Shown here piece by piece: positions 11,986 to 25,306 of a DNA stretch of 64,000 bases. The first letter of the stretch is position 1. Every line of letters starts with the position of its first letter. The DNA is from Chlorocebus sabaeus (lineage: Eukaryota; Chordata; Mammalia; Primates; Cercopithecidae): NCBI RefSeq assembly GCF_047675955.1, contig NC_132915.1:511001-575000 (forward strand). The letters run 5' to 3'. The position numbers were made by a program, and so were the translations under genes. The notes under the pieces are model-generated. The model was not told the origin of the DNA and ran no database searches. It was given only the letters and a program-made list of their open reading frames with translations.

Positions 11986-13819
11986 AAACACTTTGCCCAG
12001 AGCTGCCCCTGGATCATGGGTCACAGACAGTAGTTATGAACGTGACTGGGGAATGGGCTTTTCCAGGTGTGTCATGGGAACAGAAGATGCCTGAGAACTG
12101 ATAGGACAGACCAGGAAGCGTAGCTGCAGGAAGAGGGGCGGTGAGGGCACGTTTGGAACGTCAGTGTGGCGGATGTGGACCAGCTGAAGTGTCCCCAGCA
12201 TTAAGACTGGGAAAGCAGCCCAGTCACTTCTCTAGTGGGTCCCGGCCCCAGGTGCAGAGGGCACCTGCCTCCCTGGCTGGCCCAGGAAGCTGCCCCATGG
12301 GGCCACTCTGCTCCAGTCAAATACTGCCTCAGGTTCTGTTGGAAGTTTCCAGTTGGCTCCTCCAAAGGGAGTTTCAGTTGAAGTCACTGGAGCTGTATTA
12401 TTGATTTTGGTTGACGTCTTTGTGAGCTCAATTTATAAAAAGTCTGGTTATCCACAAAAATGCTTGCTGATGTCCTGAGCAACTGAAGAATTCCAGAAAG
12501 CTTTCAACAGCAAGTGTTGAGATCTCCCCTGACCCCCGCCTCCCAGCAACTCCAGAGGTCCGAGTTTACAGTAACTATTATTCTGGTGTGGAATTGGCTC
12601 TGGATAGTTAGTAAGTTTCCCTGAGCACTGACTTACTCACAGAAACCCACTTAGTCACTGAAGAAATGGGTCCAGTGTTTGTCCCAGCTATGAGTAATGG
12701 GTGATGCATGATTTAAAAAGGCTTCTCAGAAAGGCCTTGCTTATGGAGTGAACGATCAATATTTTTGAAAAGAAGTTTTTATAGGTAAGCCATAACATTA
12801 CTTGATAATCAGACATCATTTTCAAGTAGTTAAAAGGGTCATTGGATAAAGCCCAGTGGACCGATGCTGGCTCCCTAATTGCTAAGGGCTGAAACTCCAC
12901 ATGCCCTGTAAATTATGAGCATGCTTGAATTTTTTATGGGGAAAGACATTATGTTTTTATGTCGGATAATATTCGTGTCAAATGTTAGATCAGCCAGCCG
13001 GCTCTGTTATCCAGGCAGGTTGCTGTTTATCCCCACCTGATCCCGCTTTTCCTTGCGAAGTTTATTTTAATTGGAGAGTCAGGAATGAGAGAGAACGTAG
13101 GATTGGAATGAATCATGAGAAAATGCCGCCAGTCGTTTTTCTTATTCCATGTCCTTGTTGGGATATCCGTACGTCTGTCAACAGAGAGCAGCAGTTCAGC
13201 CGCAAGCTCGCGAGCAGCCACTGGCAGCACTGCCTCCAGGAGGCCTCGGGAACATTCTCATTGTTTTCTCCAGGCTGTGCTGTTCTTCCCCTCAGCCTTG
13301 AGAGTGGCCAGGGGTCTCCTAGGCCTAGGGAAACGCCACCTGGTCATTGGCCACAGCCGTTTCTGGATAGGGTATTTGTGTGACCCCTGCGCCACACAGA
13401 GTACCGGCCGCCCAAGAGATGGCAGTGGTTTTGTGCTCTGGGCCTGAGCGTGTGGCCCCACGTTCCATGAGGCCTTTGGCTGCTTTGTTTGCCAGAGTGT
13501 CTCTGAGAGGAGGGAGAATGTTGGTATGGAGAATAGTTTTATTGCTTTCTTCTCAAAATAAAGGAAATACCCAAGGGGATGGTGGGAGGGGAGGGGATAA
13601 ATATAGCGTTTCCGATTTCCTGCTTCCTCTACTCTTCCACAGCGTTTCACTTTTCATAAGGTTAGATTTTCATCCTATCGACTTCAGCTAAAAATAATTC
13701 CAACCATTTCTGTCAGATTGGCCCTCTTATCATTTATGTACTTGTTACTATTTTGCTTTCCTATTCAAAACCTTTTTCTCCCCTTAGGCCAATGAACTGT
13801 GTTACTTTATTAGCTTCAT
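11986..13819. other. Intronic, no gene seen
   Basis: Unique sequence without a recognised repeat. Frames of up to 130 codons near 12980-13690 overlap one another on both strands and have no family resemblance. Confidence 0.6.
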
Positions 13820-13975
13820 AGTTATTTGTTGGTGCATAATAGATATACATAGTTTTAGGGTACATGTGATTTAGTACAGTCGTATAATTTATAAAAATCA
13901 AATCATTATATTTGGGATCTCCATCAACTTAAATATTTGTCTTTTCTTTAAGCTAGAACCATTCTCAAAAGCCTT
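13820..13975 (-). mobile_element. L1M 3' UTR fragment, antisense
   Basis: GTGCATAATAGATATACATA and then TAGGGTACATGTGATTTAG and GGGATCTCCATCAACTTAAA follow the complement of the L1 3' UTR (GGGTACATAGTAGG, GGTATCCATCACCTCAAGC). Confidence 0.65.
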
Positions 13976-15044
13976 TCTCCAGGGAGTAGAAGATAGTCCG
14001 CAGTGCTCACCTGCTGCACCTGCTGTGTGTGTCGTGGTCTTGTGGTTCGGGCACTCTTGGTGTCCTGGCTTTGGATGGTCAGAAATTCTGACTTGTCCTT
14101 GCTCTTCCTTCGCCCGTGACCCATTTTCCCAGCCAAGGCCATTACGTATGCTGGTGTCCCCTACTCCTTCCAGCCTTCTGTTAACAGACGCTGTCAGCCC
14201 ACAGCCACTGCAGACATGGCCCATTGCTACTTCCTTGTCCACAGCAACAATGCTGGATATGGCTCAGTGCCTTGTCAGACAGACAAGGGTGGTTGATGAG
14301 CCTGCAGAGCGGAGCTGGTAGGTTAGTAGCTGCTAGAGCTGACCCCACTGAGTCAAGCAGTGAGTTTAGTAGGTACTTGGCAAGAGTTAATTCATCAGGA
14401 GTTGGGAGAAAAGGTGCAAGAAAGTTCGTCTTAGATAATTGGGCATGGGCTCCCTGCTTACCACATCGGTATTTTCATTTTGTATAATTAGGAAGTTGAT
14501 AGTGACTTTAACAAATAAAACCTAACTTTAAAGTTGGGAGGTAAGTGACTTGTGTAAGGTTTTTGGTTACATGAGCTAAAGGTAAGAATTTCTGTAGTGT
14601 CATTTCCTAATTGTTCAGAGTGCCCATTATCATGCTTAGCCTAGGCGTCTGGCTCGGGTTTGCCCATTCTGAAAGTCCTGTGTTCCTAGGGCCGTGGCCA
14701 TGATCCTCACTGGACTCTGCCGGTTCCCAGGCCCCAGCACTGCCCCCGCCGGCAGCAAGCAGTAATAAGTAAGCTCTGCGTGGTTAAGCCTAATAGGGCT
14801 GTGACCCAGTTTGAACTCCGTAATGAGGAAAGAGCAGATTTATTTGCTCCCCTGCATGCCTCCCTCCCCCGTGTTCCTTTATTATCTTTAAGAGGAAATT
14901 GAATAGCAAAATTCTGCATTCTCATAATGCTAATGGACTGATGTCATCTTTTCCATTCCGAAGTCAAGAAAGTAAGAGAAAACCGGAACATAGATTTAAC
15001 ACTTCATAGCTACCAGGGGCTTCAGCACCGGTTCTTTTCGTGTG
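13976..15044. other. Intronic, no gene seen
   Basis: Unique sequence, moderately GC-rich near 14640-14760. A weak MIR-like GTAAGTGACTTGTGTAAGG at about 14541-14559 is too short to call. Confidence 0.6.
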
Positions 15045-15725
15045 TGTATATGTTTTTAACAACTTTAAGGCATAATTCACATGCCATAAACAATTCGCTG
15101 ATTTTAAGTAAGTTAGCTAAGTTGTGCAACCCTCACCACAATCTAGTTTTAAAACATTTCCATCATCCCAGAGAGACCCCTGGCGTCCATTGGTAATCAC
15201 TGCCTATTTCCCCCTCTCCTCATCCCTAGGCAACCTGTAATCTACTTCTGGTTTCTGTAGATTTGCATTTTGTGGACATTTCATGTCAGTGGAATCATAT
15301 AATACTTGGTCTTACGTGTTTGTTTTTTCACTTAGCGTCACGTTTCAAGGTCCATGCGTGTCGCAGTGTCTGTTGCTGTGTGTTCCCTTTATTCCTGGAC
15401 AGTATTCCATCTTACGGTTACACCACGTTTTCTCTCTCTGCTCACTGGTTGATGCACATTTGCGTTGTTTCCAGTTCAGGGCTGCCGTGAATAATGCTGC
15501 AGTAAGTACAGATGAGTTGTTAAAGGAACATGTGCTTTCAGCTCTCTCCGATAGAGGACCTAGGAGTCATATAAGTTGAGCAAGTTTGTATGAGACCTGA
15601 GTAAATGGAATGATACAAGAAGCCTAGGTTGTTTTCAAAGTGGCCATAGCACGTTACCTTCCCACCAGTGGTGAACGGGTCCCACTGTCTCCACATCTTT
15701 GCCACGGACTGTAGGGAGTATCAAC
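15045..15725 (-). mobile_element. Old L1 (L1M) fragment, antisense
   Basis: Landmarks: CATAATTCACATGCCATAAA, CACAATCTAGTTTTAAAACA, ATGTCAGTGGAATCATATAA, GGACAGTATTCCATCTTACG, CTTCCCACCAGTGG. It is ended on the right by 100 bases of unmatched sequence before an Alu. Confidence 0.8.
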
Positions 15726-15834
15726 CTAACTATTGACTTGTTTTATATTCTTAGGTACAAAAGAAAGCTAGGAACTATTTTAAGCTATTTGCAGTTTTTC
15801 AAGCATTGTTAACAACATGTTAATTAAAACTGTA

Positions 15835-16131
15835 GGCCTGGAGTGGTGGCTCCCGCTTGTAATCCCAGTACTTTGGGAGGCTGAGGTGGGTGAATTGCTT
15901 GAGCATAGGAGTTCGAGACCAGCCTGGGCAACATGGAGAAACCCCATCTCTACAAAACATAGAAAAGTTAGCTGGGTATGATGGCCTGCACCTGTGGTTC
16001 CAGCTATTTGGGAGGCTGAGGTGGGAGGATCACTTGAGCCAGGAGTTCAGGGCTGCAGTGAGCTGTGACCACACTGCACCCCAGTGTGGGTGACACAGCC
16101 AGAGTGAGACCCTGTCTGAAAAAATAATAAA
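15835..16131 (+). mobile_element. Old Alu (AluJ-like)
   Basis: It runs from GGCCTGGAGTGGTGGCTCCC to an AAAAAATAATAAA tail. Divergence is high and GATCACTTGAGCC in the right arm is typical of the J class. Confidence 0.9.
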
Positions 16132-19100
16132 GTGAAATGGAATAACAAAATAAATAAACTTGTGGTCTTTGATGCCTATCCTCCCCAGTCTCTAGGTTCT
16201 GCCACCACTCATGCATGCAACGGTTAACCGCTTTCCATTTAATTATGTTTTTCTTGTGGGCTTGATATAAACTATTGAGTTGATGTATGTGATACTATCT
16301 AAGTTTACTTTGGGAAATGAGTTTTTTTTGGGATTTTGAATTCTTTTTTTTAGTTCTGTTACTCGAACCAATGTTTGTCAGTTTGTATTTCTGATTGTAA
16401 ACATTGTTTCAATATAGAAAAGACACGTGTCTGTAGAGCCATGTTTTGAGGTGCTTTAAATAATTAAATAGTGGGGTTCTAGGTGTTAGAATTGGGTAGC
16501 TTTTTAGGGTTCTTTATTAAAAATGCAGCTAGCAGTATTTGTGTGAATCATTTGCCATGGCAAGGATCACTGTGTCCTCAAGACCAAATGCCTAAAGTTT
16601 CTCATTAGTTTTGCTTATTCTCGGATTTGCAGGGATTTTTAATTTTGGCAGTGAACAAATCAAGTGAACCTATTTTTCTAAATAAGTTATACCAGTCATG
16701 ACAGAGCATTCTGGTGAAATAGCCCTCGTGTCATGGGTGAAGTTCAGGACCACCCTTTGGGTCTCAGCAGCATCACGGGCCTCAGAACACTCATTGCAGG
16801 CCTGTTTATCTTTTGAGTTTGTGCTTGTCCAGATATTCTGAAGCGGCGCATGCAGAGTCTGTCAAGAGGAGGAGATGGGGGCATTCCAGTCCACACCGAG
16901 CCCGAGTGCCCAGTGCCAGGAGTTCACGGGAGGAAAACAGTGGCAGAGATGATTTTCTTAGGGTCTGGTATCTGAATAAACAACCTCAACTGAACACAGT
17001 TCACTTCCATTGTTTTGGCCCCCAGAGGCACTTTGTCATGTGGTGGTAGTTTGTGATAAAGGAACGGTTCTCATAGGCAGGATCACCCTTGTGGGAGTGA
17101 CGTGAGTGGCACAGCGATCGGGGTGCTTTGGCCGTGGGTGGGTGGAGTCCAGGCACACTGTGCGTTGCAGCAGAGTGGAGAAGTACGCCACTGCCCACAC
17201 TCTTCAGGTGCCAGCGGGAGAGCTGTACAGGTGAAACACTGGTGTCTAATATTTGGACTCAGAACTCTTTTCTGTGCACAGGTTTAATATTGACTCGGGT
17301 TTCTGGGAATGAGTCTGAAGGGTAAATCTGGGAAGATTGTGTTTTGTTGAATTTTTCCGAGCGTTACTTGCCATTTCAGAAAATCTCTTTTGCAGTGGGA
17401 ATGCATTTGTGGTGTTTGAGTGACCACCTGGCACAGCTGCTTCAGTTTGCATTAACAGCTGTGTGTTAGTGGGGATTCTCCAGGCAGCCCATTGCTTCAC
17501 TGTTGTGTTGAATAGGGTACTCAGGCATCAGCTTATAAATATTGATGTCCATATTAATGCATTATAACTGGCTTTTCCTTTAATTCTCCTTTCTATTATA
17601 GATAGGGCATCGTATTAGAATTTCCCTGCCCAATTGTGTGTATTATTTGGGTTGTGTATATTATTATCCAAGAATTCTGTAAGAGCCGTTGGCCCCAGAT
17701 GTCCACAGTGTTTTGGTCCATATTACTGAGATACTAGCCTAGTGTGTCTGGAAGGCAGTGCCAGCTGGTGAGGGACGCAGGTGGGGCAGAGCTCCCAGGT
17801 ACCTGTGCGGGCAGGTGCTGTGTGGCATTGAGCTGTCCTCGTTTGCTGAAAACTGATTTTCTCAGGGGCTTGCCTGGGACTCCCTCGGATGTGGTCCTCT
17901 ATACTTGCTGCCGTTACCAACGTGAAATCTCCTGTCGCCATGCTCCCTCTCAGGGAAACTGGGTGCTGGAAGACCAGCCACACATTTCTGAGAGGAGATG
18001 AGGGTGAGAGGCAGTCAGGCTGGCAGGCCTCAGGTGGACATTACCAAATTCCTTACAGGCATTGTGTAGATGCACACATTAAATCATTCTACCAGTCTGC
18101 ATCTTCCTGGCCTTTGTCCCTTGTCTGTGCGTGTTACTGATGAGGAGCCATGCCCTGTAAACCGGTGTGGCCCCTTCCAAGGCCCGTGTTTTCTCGGCAG
18201 GGTAAAGTTACGTGAGACCCTCAAGTGTAAGTGCCGTTCCTTTTTGTGTGCTGCGTGTCACCCTCCTGGGCCCTCATACCTGCCATCCATTCAGTGCCAT
18301 GCCAGTCACTCCTTCACCCCCAGAATTTGAGACACGCCATGTTTTATCAGCTCCTAACTGTTTCAGCACTGATTGGAGTTTGTAAGTTTTCCAGTATTTG
18401 TTGTCCTCCTTTCATTTGTTACTTATATTTTGGGCATTCCGGGGTTTTTAAGCATCTTCTCCAGCAGCTTATCAGGGACATGGTGAGGATTTAAAAAGGA
18501 AAGTTACTGAAGGGAAGGAGGTTGAAATTCATTTCAATTTAATTTATAATAACTGAATCTGCTAATATGAAATCCAGGTGATAGTCTGGCCTCTCTTTCC
18601 TAGTGCTCGTCCTGGGAGACGGGTGGCATTACCGATGGTGTGCCCGGCACTCCTGAGTGGGGAGGCCCCAGGAGTCCAGTTCATGTTGCTCAAGTTGTTG
18701 AAATCTGGATTTGAGAGCTGAGTTGGCCATGGCAGCCGTGGTATGTTTCTGGTCTCCGCATAAAGTAACCAAGCTTTGTTTTCTGGTGGGCTACCTTTCC
18801 TGTATTTTTATTTCAGCTCAGCATATTAAGTTTCTTGTTTTAAACCAACTCAAGGTAAGAAATTTAACTATTTTTCCCCTGAATATCAAAGTGATACTGT
18901 TAGAGAAAATTCTGAAAATATGGGAAGGTATAAAGAAGAAATTTCAAATTACCAGTAGTTGTCTCCCAGCAAGCTACTTTTAATATTTTGATGTTTGTAT
19001 TTTAGGGAGAATAATCATTGAAGAAGAATGGGAGTGTGTTTTATATTTGTGACTTTGACTTTGTGACTTCAAAGGTGGTTTCATGCAGGCTACTTTTTAG

Positions 19101-22100
19101 AAAAATAATTTAATTCAGTTATTTTGAAATACTGCTTTTTTGGAAAGATCTGTTATATACATTTCATAAAAAGTAACTTCATTGACTCTGAATACTGGAA
19201 TTCAGCATTTAACTGCAGCTGTAGTCCTGGGGACATGTATACCTTAACTCACTCCGTTTGATAACCATCTCCTGTGCACTGGAGTAAACGGCTGTGAGTG
19301 CAGAGCAGCGTCTGAGCCTCAGGAATGGATCGTGTAGGACTGTGAGAGGAAGGTTTGTGCATTCATCCTTTGCCTTTGGCTTTTTGCATGTGGCCAGTGA
19401 TGTAAAAACCGACAGCAGCCATCCTGTGTCTCCTTCCTCTCTGAACATGAATCAAACTGGCATCCGTTTCAGAATCTGAGGGGATACTGCCAGCTGCCAA
19501 TCGCGACGTGTATGTTTAGTTCGTAGGCACAATGTGGAAATCATGGAAGGCGAGCTTCAAGGTTCAGCAGTTAACTGTGGGGCTATTTCTGCTCTAGTTC
19601 ACGGGTTACCGTGAAATGGAGACTCTCAACTTACTTCCAAAGAAATACGCAGTTACACAGCTGTCTCCTGCTTTCTGGCTTTTATTAAAATGCAAATAGT
19701 CCTCACTTCAAAGTAGCATAATCAAATCCTGAAAAAGGTATAACTGATACTTTGCCTCCTCTCTAGTATTTCCACTGTGTGGTCTGGCCTGGCTGGTGGG
19801 AAGTGTGGTGTTCACAGTGTGCCATTGTACCCTGGGTGTGCAGTCACATGCACCTGGACGACGTGAGCTCTGGTGGTGCTACGAGCAGAAAGTGTTAAAT
19901 AGAAGTATGTGTGGGCAAAGAGTGTTAATTATTTTGGCAGTTAATAGATTTCTCTGCATTTACCAGCATGTATTTAGTGACATGAAGTCAGTGCATCGGT
20001 CTGCCTTTGTTCTTCACGTAGCTACTCCTTTAGTGTAAAAAGAATGTCATGGAAGTGAAGTAGTCTCTCTTCTCTCCTAAACATCCAGTCACAGAGCGTG
20101 TGCTGGGCGGGCGTTCTTCATGTGTACCCAGGATGCCAGAACACGACGTCGTCTGGGTCTTCATTTTAGTGTGATTAGCAGCTCAGTCCCTCAGCATTTT
20201 TTGATAGGAACTGATACCTGATTGAAACGTCGCCGCCTATCAAAGCACAAGAAAGCACAAGAGCCCAGCTCTGTGCCAGTGCCCGGCAGTGGCCGGCCGG
20301 TGGGGAGCGAGGTCGCTTTAGCAGATCAAAGGGGGCTGGTGGATGTCACTGCTCTCCACGTAACCGGTGAATTGCTGAAGCTCACCTGTGCACCTTAAAT
20401 CCTGTTCCAGCCCAGTTCTCCAGGTAGGGGGAGTTAGGACGTAAGCTCCCTAAGCTGCTGCTGGATCATGTCACTTCATGCTCCCTTTTGGAAATGTATC
20501 CCAGTTCAAACAAGTGAACACTGTTTGCTCCTCTTGTCTTTTGACTTGTCCCAGATATCTGGAGGATTATCCTGTTTGTGGACCATGTGCCACAATTGAG
20601 GGGCTTTGATGTTGCAGAGCCCCCGCCTCTTCTTTTGATTACATGTGTTTCTGTTAAAGACAGCTTTTTCCAGTGCTTACAGGGGCGTGAATAAGTGGCT
20701 CCATGTCCTGTAGCTTTTTATACTTTGTGGTTTCTCTCATCCTGTTACAGTAACCATAACACGGAAAAGGGGTACGATCAGAAGGTGCATGTCCCAGGAA
20801 AGTAAACTAACTGGGGGGCCCTGAAACCCTCCAGCAGGACTTAGGGGGAGCCTGGAAACTCACTTTATCGTGTGTGTCTGAGAAAAACCCCACTGCACCT
20901 GGCCAGCGGAGGCTACCTGCTTCTGGCCCTTCCTTTTCAGGCCGCCCCCACCTGGAGTGGCAGGTAGGCCTCCTGGCCTGAGTGCTGTGGCCAGCCAGGT
21001 GTCCACAGGTACAGGGGAGCTGTTCTGGGCCAGTCAGTCAGACCTCCTGTGGCCCATCAGGAAGCCTGTCCACCCCCCAGGGAAATGAAGCAGATACTGC
21101 AGCGCTGGTTTTCAAGTGAGCCTTTCAGATATGTTATCTGTTCAAAGTAAATTCTGCCATTCAAAGGTGTTACTGAAACAAAAGCCAGACAGTGAAATCT
21201 GAAAATGTTCTCCCCTGTCCTGTGGTGAGCCAGTGAAAGGTGGCCATGTTCACTCCCAGAGGGTCCCTCACCTTGGGTGTCCAGTGGGCTAGTCGGAGAA
21301 TGTTTCCCCTGAGGAGCTGATGTTCTCCCAGGCTACTCTTTGCTCTAGGCACAAGACTTCACTTTGGAATACTTCACCTGCAGCACAGCCTGTTTTACAG
21401 CTAGTAAATAATAGGTGTTACTTAGGAATAAATAACCGGCACCCAAATCAGTAGGTAAATACTTGACTGAGTGAGGGGAGGGTGGTTTGGAATTGTTGCC
21501 GCCTCTGTGCTTTTATTTGATGACAGAAGAGCCTCATCAGTGATGTTACAGGATGTGCAGCCCTGAGAGAGCCACAGAGCTCTTTCCTGACCAGGCTATG
21601 TGATGGGGATAAGGATTCTTCTAATACCGTGCCAAGTGCTAGGACACTCGAGTTCATTTCAGAATGGCTGTTTTTGGGATGGCCACATATTGTTCAGGGA
21701 GATTGCGGTTGGAAGCACACCTGACATGGTTGGGGGAAGGTGCCTGCAGCTTCAGCCAGCACGGCCAGCTAAGAATAGCTCCTCTGCTGTGTGCTGTTAA
21801 TCTTGGAGACGGTTCCTTACCACTAGTCCATGGAGTCTAGAGTTGGCCAAACAGATGTAAGTCTGCTGTGTCCTCGTTTCACCTGTGCTTTTGTTCTACA
21901 CCTTTTTCTCCTGTACTTCTGTTCCTCTTTCTAGTGCTAACGTCTCTTCCACCTGTTCGTTCCGGCACCGTGTGCCTGGCATGTCTCTGCATTCTCCTCT
22001 CTGAAACCCCACGTGGTGATTCCTTCCTTCCAGCAAAATGGACTCACTCAGTTTCCCTCTCCTCCCTCCCTGTTGTTTCTCTGTCGTTCTTTGATAGGTG

Positions 22101-23572
22101 ATGTGATGAGCCAGTAGACTTGATGGGCTCGTGTGTATGTGGTTCTGTCGGTCAGTCAGTGTGATTCTTCAGGTTTAGAAAGGTTCACTGAAGCTACAGT
22201 TCCATAACTGAAGTTTCCTCCTTTGTAAAAACGAAATAGTAGGTTAATTGTGTGTCATTATAATGAATAATAAATTTATTCTACTTAATATGCCTTTCAT
22301 CCAAAAGGCCACATGGGAAATTTTTGACATTTAAAAATTATCTCTGAATTCAGTCTTTATCAAGGTTCAGCAAATCACAATACAGTGTTTTGTATTTACT
22401 TTCTTTTGTAACATTATAGAAAGTAGAGTATGAAATACATAAGAATTCTACATATACAAGTCGCAAAAATCATACTGTGCATTCAGAAGTTAAATATCCC
22501 CAATTTCATTTGTGAGCAGTTAAATTTGGGGATACTGTGAAAAATAAGTTTATAACACCAAATTATATTATTTGATTAACCCAGTGGGGATTTAAAAATC
22601 TTATATATTGTTTTCTCCCCTTGCTGTGCTGTCAGCTGTTAGTTCTGGGAGGTCACTGATGATGACAGAATTGCTAAATGACATACTGAAGACATTGTCA
22701 TCCCTGCCTTGTCTTCCATTAGAAGTTTGGTTCTGAGTCCTGACGTTGATACTGCTTTATTCCAGGGTACCTATTTGAAAACAAGGGAGTTTTCCATTAT
22801 ATTTGAGACACAATGATATTCTTATTTCTTGCCTGAAGCCAAGATGTAGGTAGCGATTGCTTCTATTTTATTTTTACTGTACTTTTATATAGTAACTTGA
22901 ACAGGTGTCTTCATAAAGGAGATCCTTGACAAGGGAAAATAGACCCAGACGCCCATGAAGACACATTTTCCCCCATTTTCTCCTTCCTTGCAGTATAGGT
23001 GGATTTGATAGAATACTATTAGGAAATACCAAAGAATCTACCAAATGGGTAAATGCTAAGTGTCTATCCAGGTCATTTAGATGGGAGGATTTCAGACTAT
23101 GCTTGTTGTAATTTGAGAATTACACATGGGACAGGAATGGCATGAGGGCTGAGGTTGAAACAGTTTGAAAAGGTGAGATAATCTGGAAACTCTACTTGAA
23201 TATTAGTAATTTTTCCCTTGAATCACACACAGTGGCCCGCAAGGCCTCATTTTGGCTCATCAGTTTCTATGCGCGCTAAAGGCGTTGGTTTGGAAGATGT
23301 AAATACCCTTGTGTTTTTAATGGGGAAAGGTTGGAACAAGTTCGCTCTCAATTCTGATCAACTGACAGTCTTTGACTCAACATGAGGCACACTGAGATAA
23401 AGTGGATCCTGGTTTCCTGATACAGATCTCTCAGAAGAGGAGCTTGAGAAGCGGGCCTTGCTGGGATTTCCTTTAATCGCTGCATTGGATTGATAGGATT
23501 CAGATTTTGTTATGAACCCGGGAGAGAAGTGTCAGACATCTGATACACCCAGCATTTCGTTTAATATTTGAA
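16132..23572. other. Alu-free intronic stretch of 7.4 kb
   Basis: Apart from a doubtful old repeat at 18880 I recognise no interspersed element and no exon. 20.0-21.1 kb is relatively GC-rich with a few CpGs, and 22.2-22.6 kb is AT-rich. Confidence 0.6.
18880..19010. mobile_element. Possible ancient interspersed repeat
   Basis: GAAAATTCTGAAAATATGGG, GTATAAAGAAGAAATTTCAA and TTTTAATATTTTGATGTTTG resemble a common old repeat that carries AAAGTATAAAGAAGAAAATA. I cannot name the family. Confidence 0.35.
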
Positions 23573-23585
23573 AGAAAACCATTTC

Positions 23586-23820
23586 TTTCTCTTTTTTTTA
23601 TACTTTTAAGTTCTAGGGTGCCTGTGCAGGCTCGTTACATAGGTATACATGTGCCATGTTAGTTTGCTGCACCCATCAACCCGTCGTTTACATTGGGTAT
23701 TTCTCCTAATACCTCTGCCTCCCCCGAACCCCGTGACAGGCTCCTGTGTGTGATGCACCCCTCCCTGTGTCCATGTTTCAGTTCCCACCTATGAGTGAGA
23801 CTGTGCGGTATTTGGTTGAC
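23586..23820 (-). mobile_element. 5'-truncated primate L1 3' end, antisense
   Basis: Poly-T and TATACTTTTAAGTTCTAGGG begin the complement of the L1PA/L1PB 3' UTR. Then come GGTATACATGTGCCATGTTA and CACCTATGAGTGAGACTG. The insert of about 235 bp is flanked by a target-site duplication, AGAAAACCATTTC at 23573-23585 and AGAAAACCATCTC at 23821-23833. Confidence 0.9.
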
Positions 23821-24100
23821 AGAAAACCATCTCGACATTGATGACATACCAGTTTTCTCCTGAACCTGGACTTGAGTTACTGGCATGTTGGGAAAGTCTG
23901 CTCCTGTGATGTGTCTCGTAGGAGCAGTCAGCACCAGACCTAACAGTTCGATGCGTCAAGTTCAGGCCAGTTGGAGCATCCTGAAAGACCTAAGTAAAGG
24001 TATCTAAGGTGGGTAGTAAATCTCTAAGGAGATTCCTTTGTATTAGTGATTTGCTGTTTTTTAAAATAAATCCCTTTGACACCAGCTTCAGATAATTTTT

Positions 24101-24393
24101 CTTTTTATTTTGAGACGGAGTTTCGCTCTCATTGTCTAGGCCGGAGTGCAGTGGCACAATCTCGACTCACTGCAACCTCTGGCTCCTGGGTTCAAGCGAT
24201 TCTTCTGCCTCAGCCTCCCGAGTAGCTGGGATTACAGGCGTGCACCACCATGCCCGGCTAATTTTGTATTTTTTTAGTAGAGGAGGTTTCTCCATGTTGG
24301 TCAGGCTGGTCTTGAACTCCCAACCTTAGGTGATCCTCCCGCCTCAGCCTGCCAAAGTGCTGGGATTACAGGCATGAGCCACGGCGCCCGGCC
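24101..24393 (-). mobile_element. AluS-like, antisense, with target-site duplication
   Basis: This is a full-length complement ending CACGGCGCCCGGCC. The 12-base duplication CAGATAATTTTT is present at 24089-24100 and 24394-24405. Confidence 0.95.
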
Positions 24394-25203
24394 CAGATAA
24401 TTTTTTTTTTTAAAGAAATTGCTGCATGGCCTTACTTGCTTGTCAGTAAAAGCAGGCACCTGTCCCCAGTCATTCACTCAGTTACAACAGACTCCCCTCC
24501 TACCACGTGCTTTCAGTTGCTTTACCCAGAAAGTAGGTCTGAGGGTGGCCATTGTAGACCCCCGGGAGAGGTTTCCATGATGGTGGTCACACTGAGTTTT
24601 CTTGAATAGAAAGGATTATACAAATATTTGTGTTTTAAATCTCCCTGGATTTTTGCTGTCTAGTGATGTTGATGGCTTTAAGAATTTGTGTCCTGTTTAC
24701 AGGTTCGTTTGTGAGGATGTGCATATGGTCTTGTGTGATCTCATTTTCCCTAAGCCTAGGCTTGGGGACAGGTGGAATTTTCCACTGATCTCGCCTGCTT
24801 TTTTAAGATGTTACCACTGATTTTTCAGGATATTTTAAAACATTTCATATTTGAAAGCATGAAAATAAAATGTTTTATTTCTTTAAGTTATAATTCATGA
24901 AGATGGCATTTATCTGATAGGTCTTACTTGATTTAAATCTTTGCCTTTGGAAAAAAAATTCCAACTTTTAAACAAATTCCTAACAGTAGTTGCCCTTTAA
25001 ATGACAAGAATCATCCTTGGGGGTTGGGGTGAGAGAAAACCTTTCATGTCTTTTAAACGTATTTCATCTTTTTTAAACGTTTCCTTACTTTTTAATTATC
25101 TTCAAATATCTGCCATAAAATATGTGTTTACTTGCTCTTCATAAACAAGAGCAGCTCTTCATTCCTTTCAGTAAATGTCAGAATGCTGGCTTTTGTTTTA
25201 TTT

Positions 25204-25265
25204 TTCCTCCTCCTCCCCCTCCTCTTCCTCCTCCTCCTCTTCTCCTTTCTTGTTCTTCTTTCTTC

Positions 25266-25267
<2 letters not shown>
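25204..25267 (+). repeat. Polypyrimidine (TCC/TTC) tract
   Basis: About 64 bases are almost entirely C and T on the plus strand, mostly TCC and TTC triplets with one G near 25252. It abuts the TG microsatellite. Confidence 0.9.

Positions 25268-25305
<38 letters not shown>
25268..25305 (+). repeat. (TG)19 microsatellite
   Basis: Nineteen uninterrupted TG units were counted from 25268 to 25305. Confidence 0.95.

Positions 25306-25306
<1 letters not shown>

Noticed and set aside
23100..23175. Possible exon end TTTGAAAAG|GTGAGA, reminiscent of the FEK end of the preceding AOPEP exon
   Set aside because: The bases upstream do not encode the expected lysine- and arginine-rich sequence in that frame, so I treat it as a chance donor.
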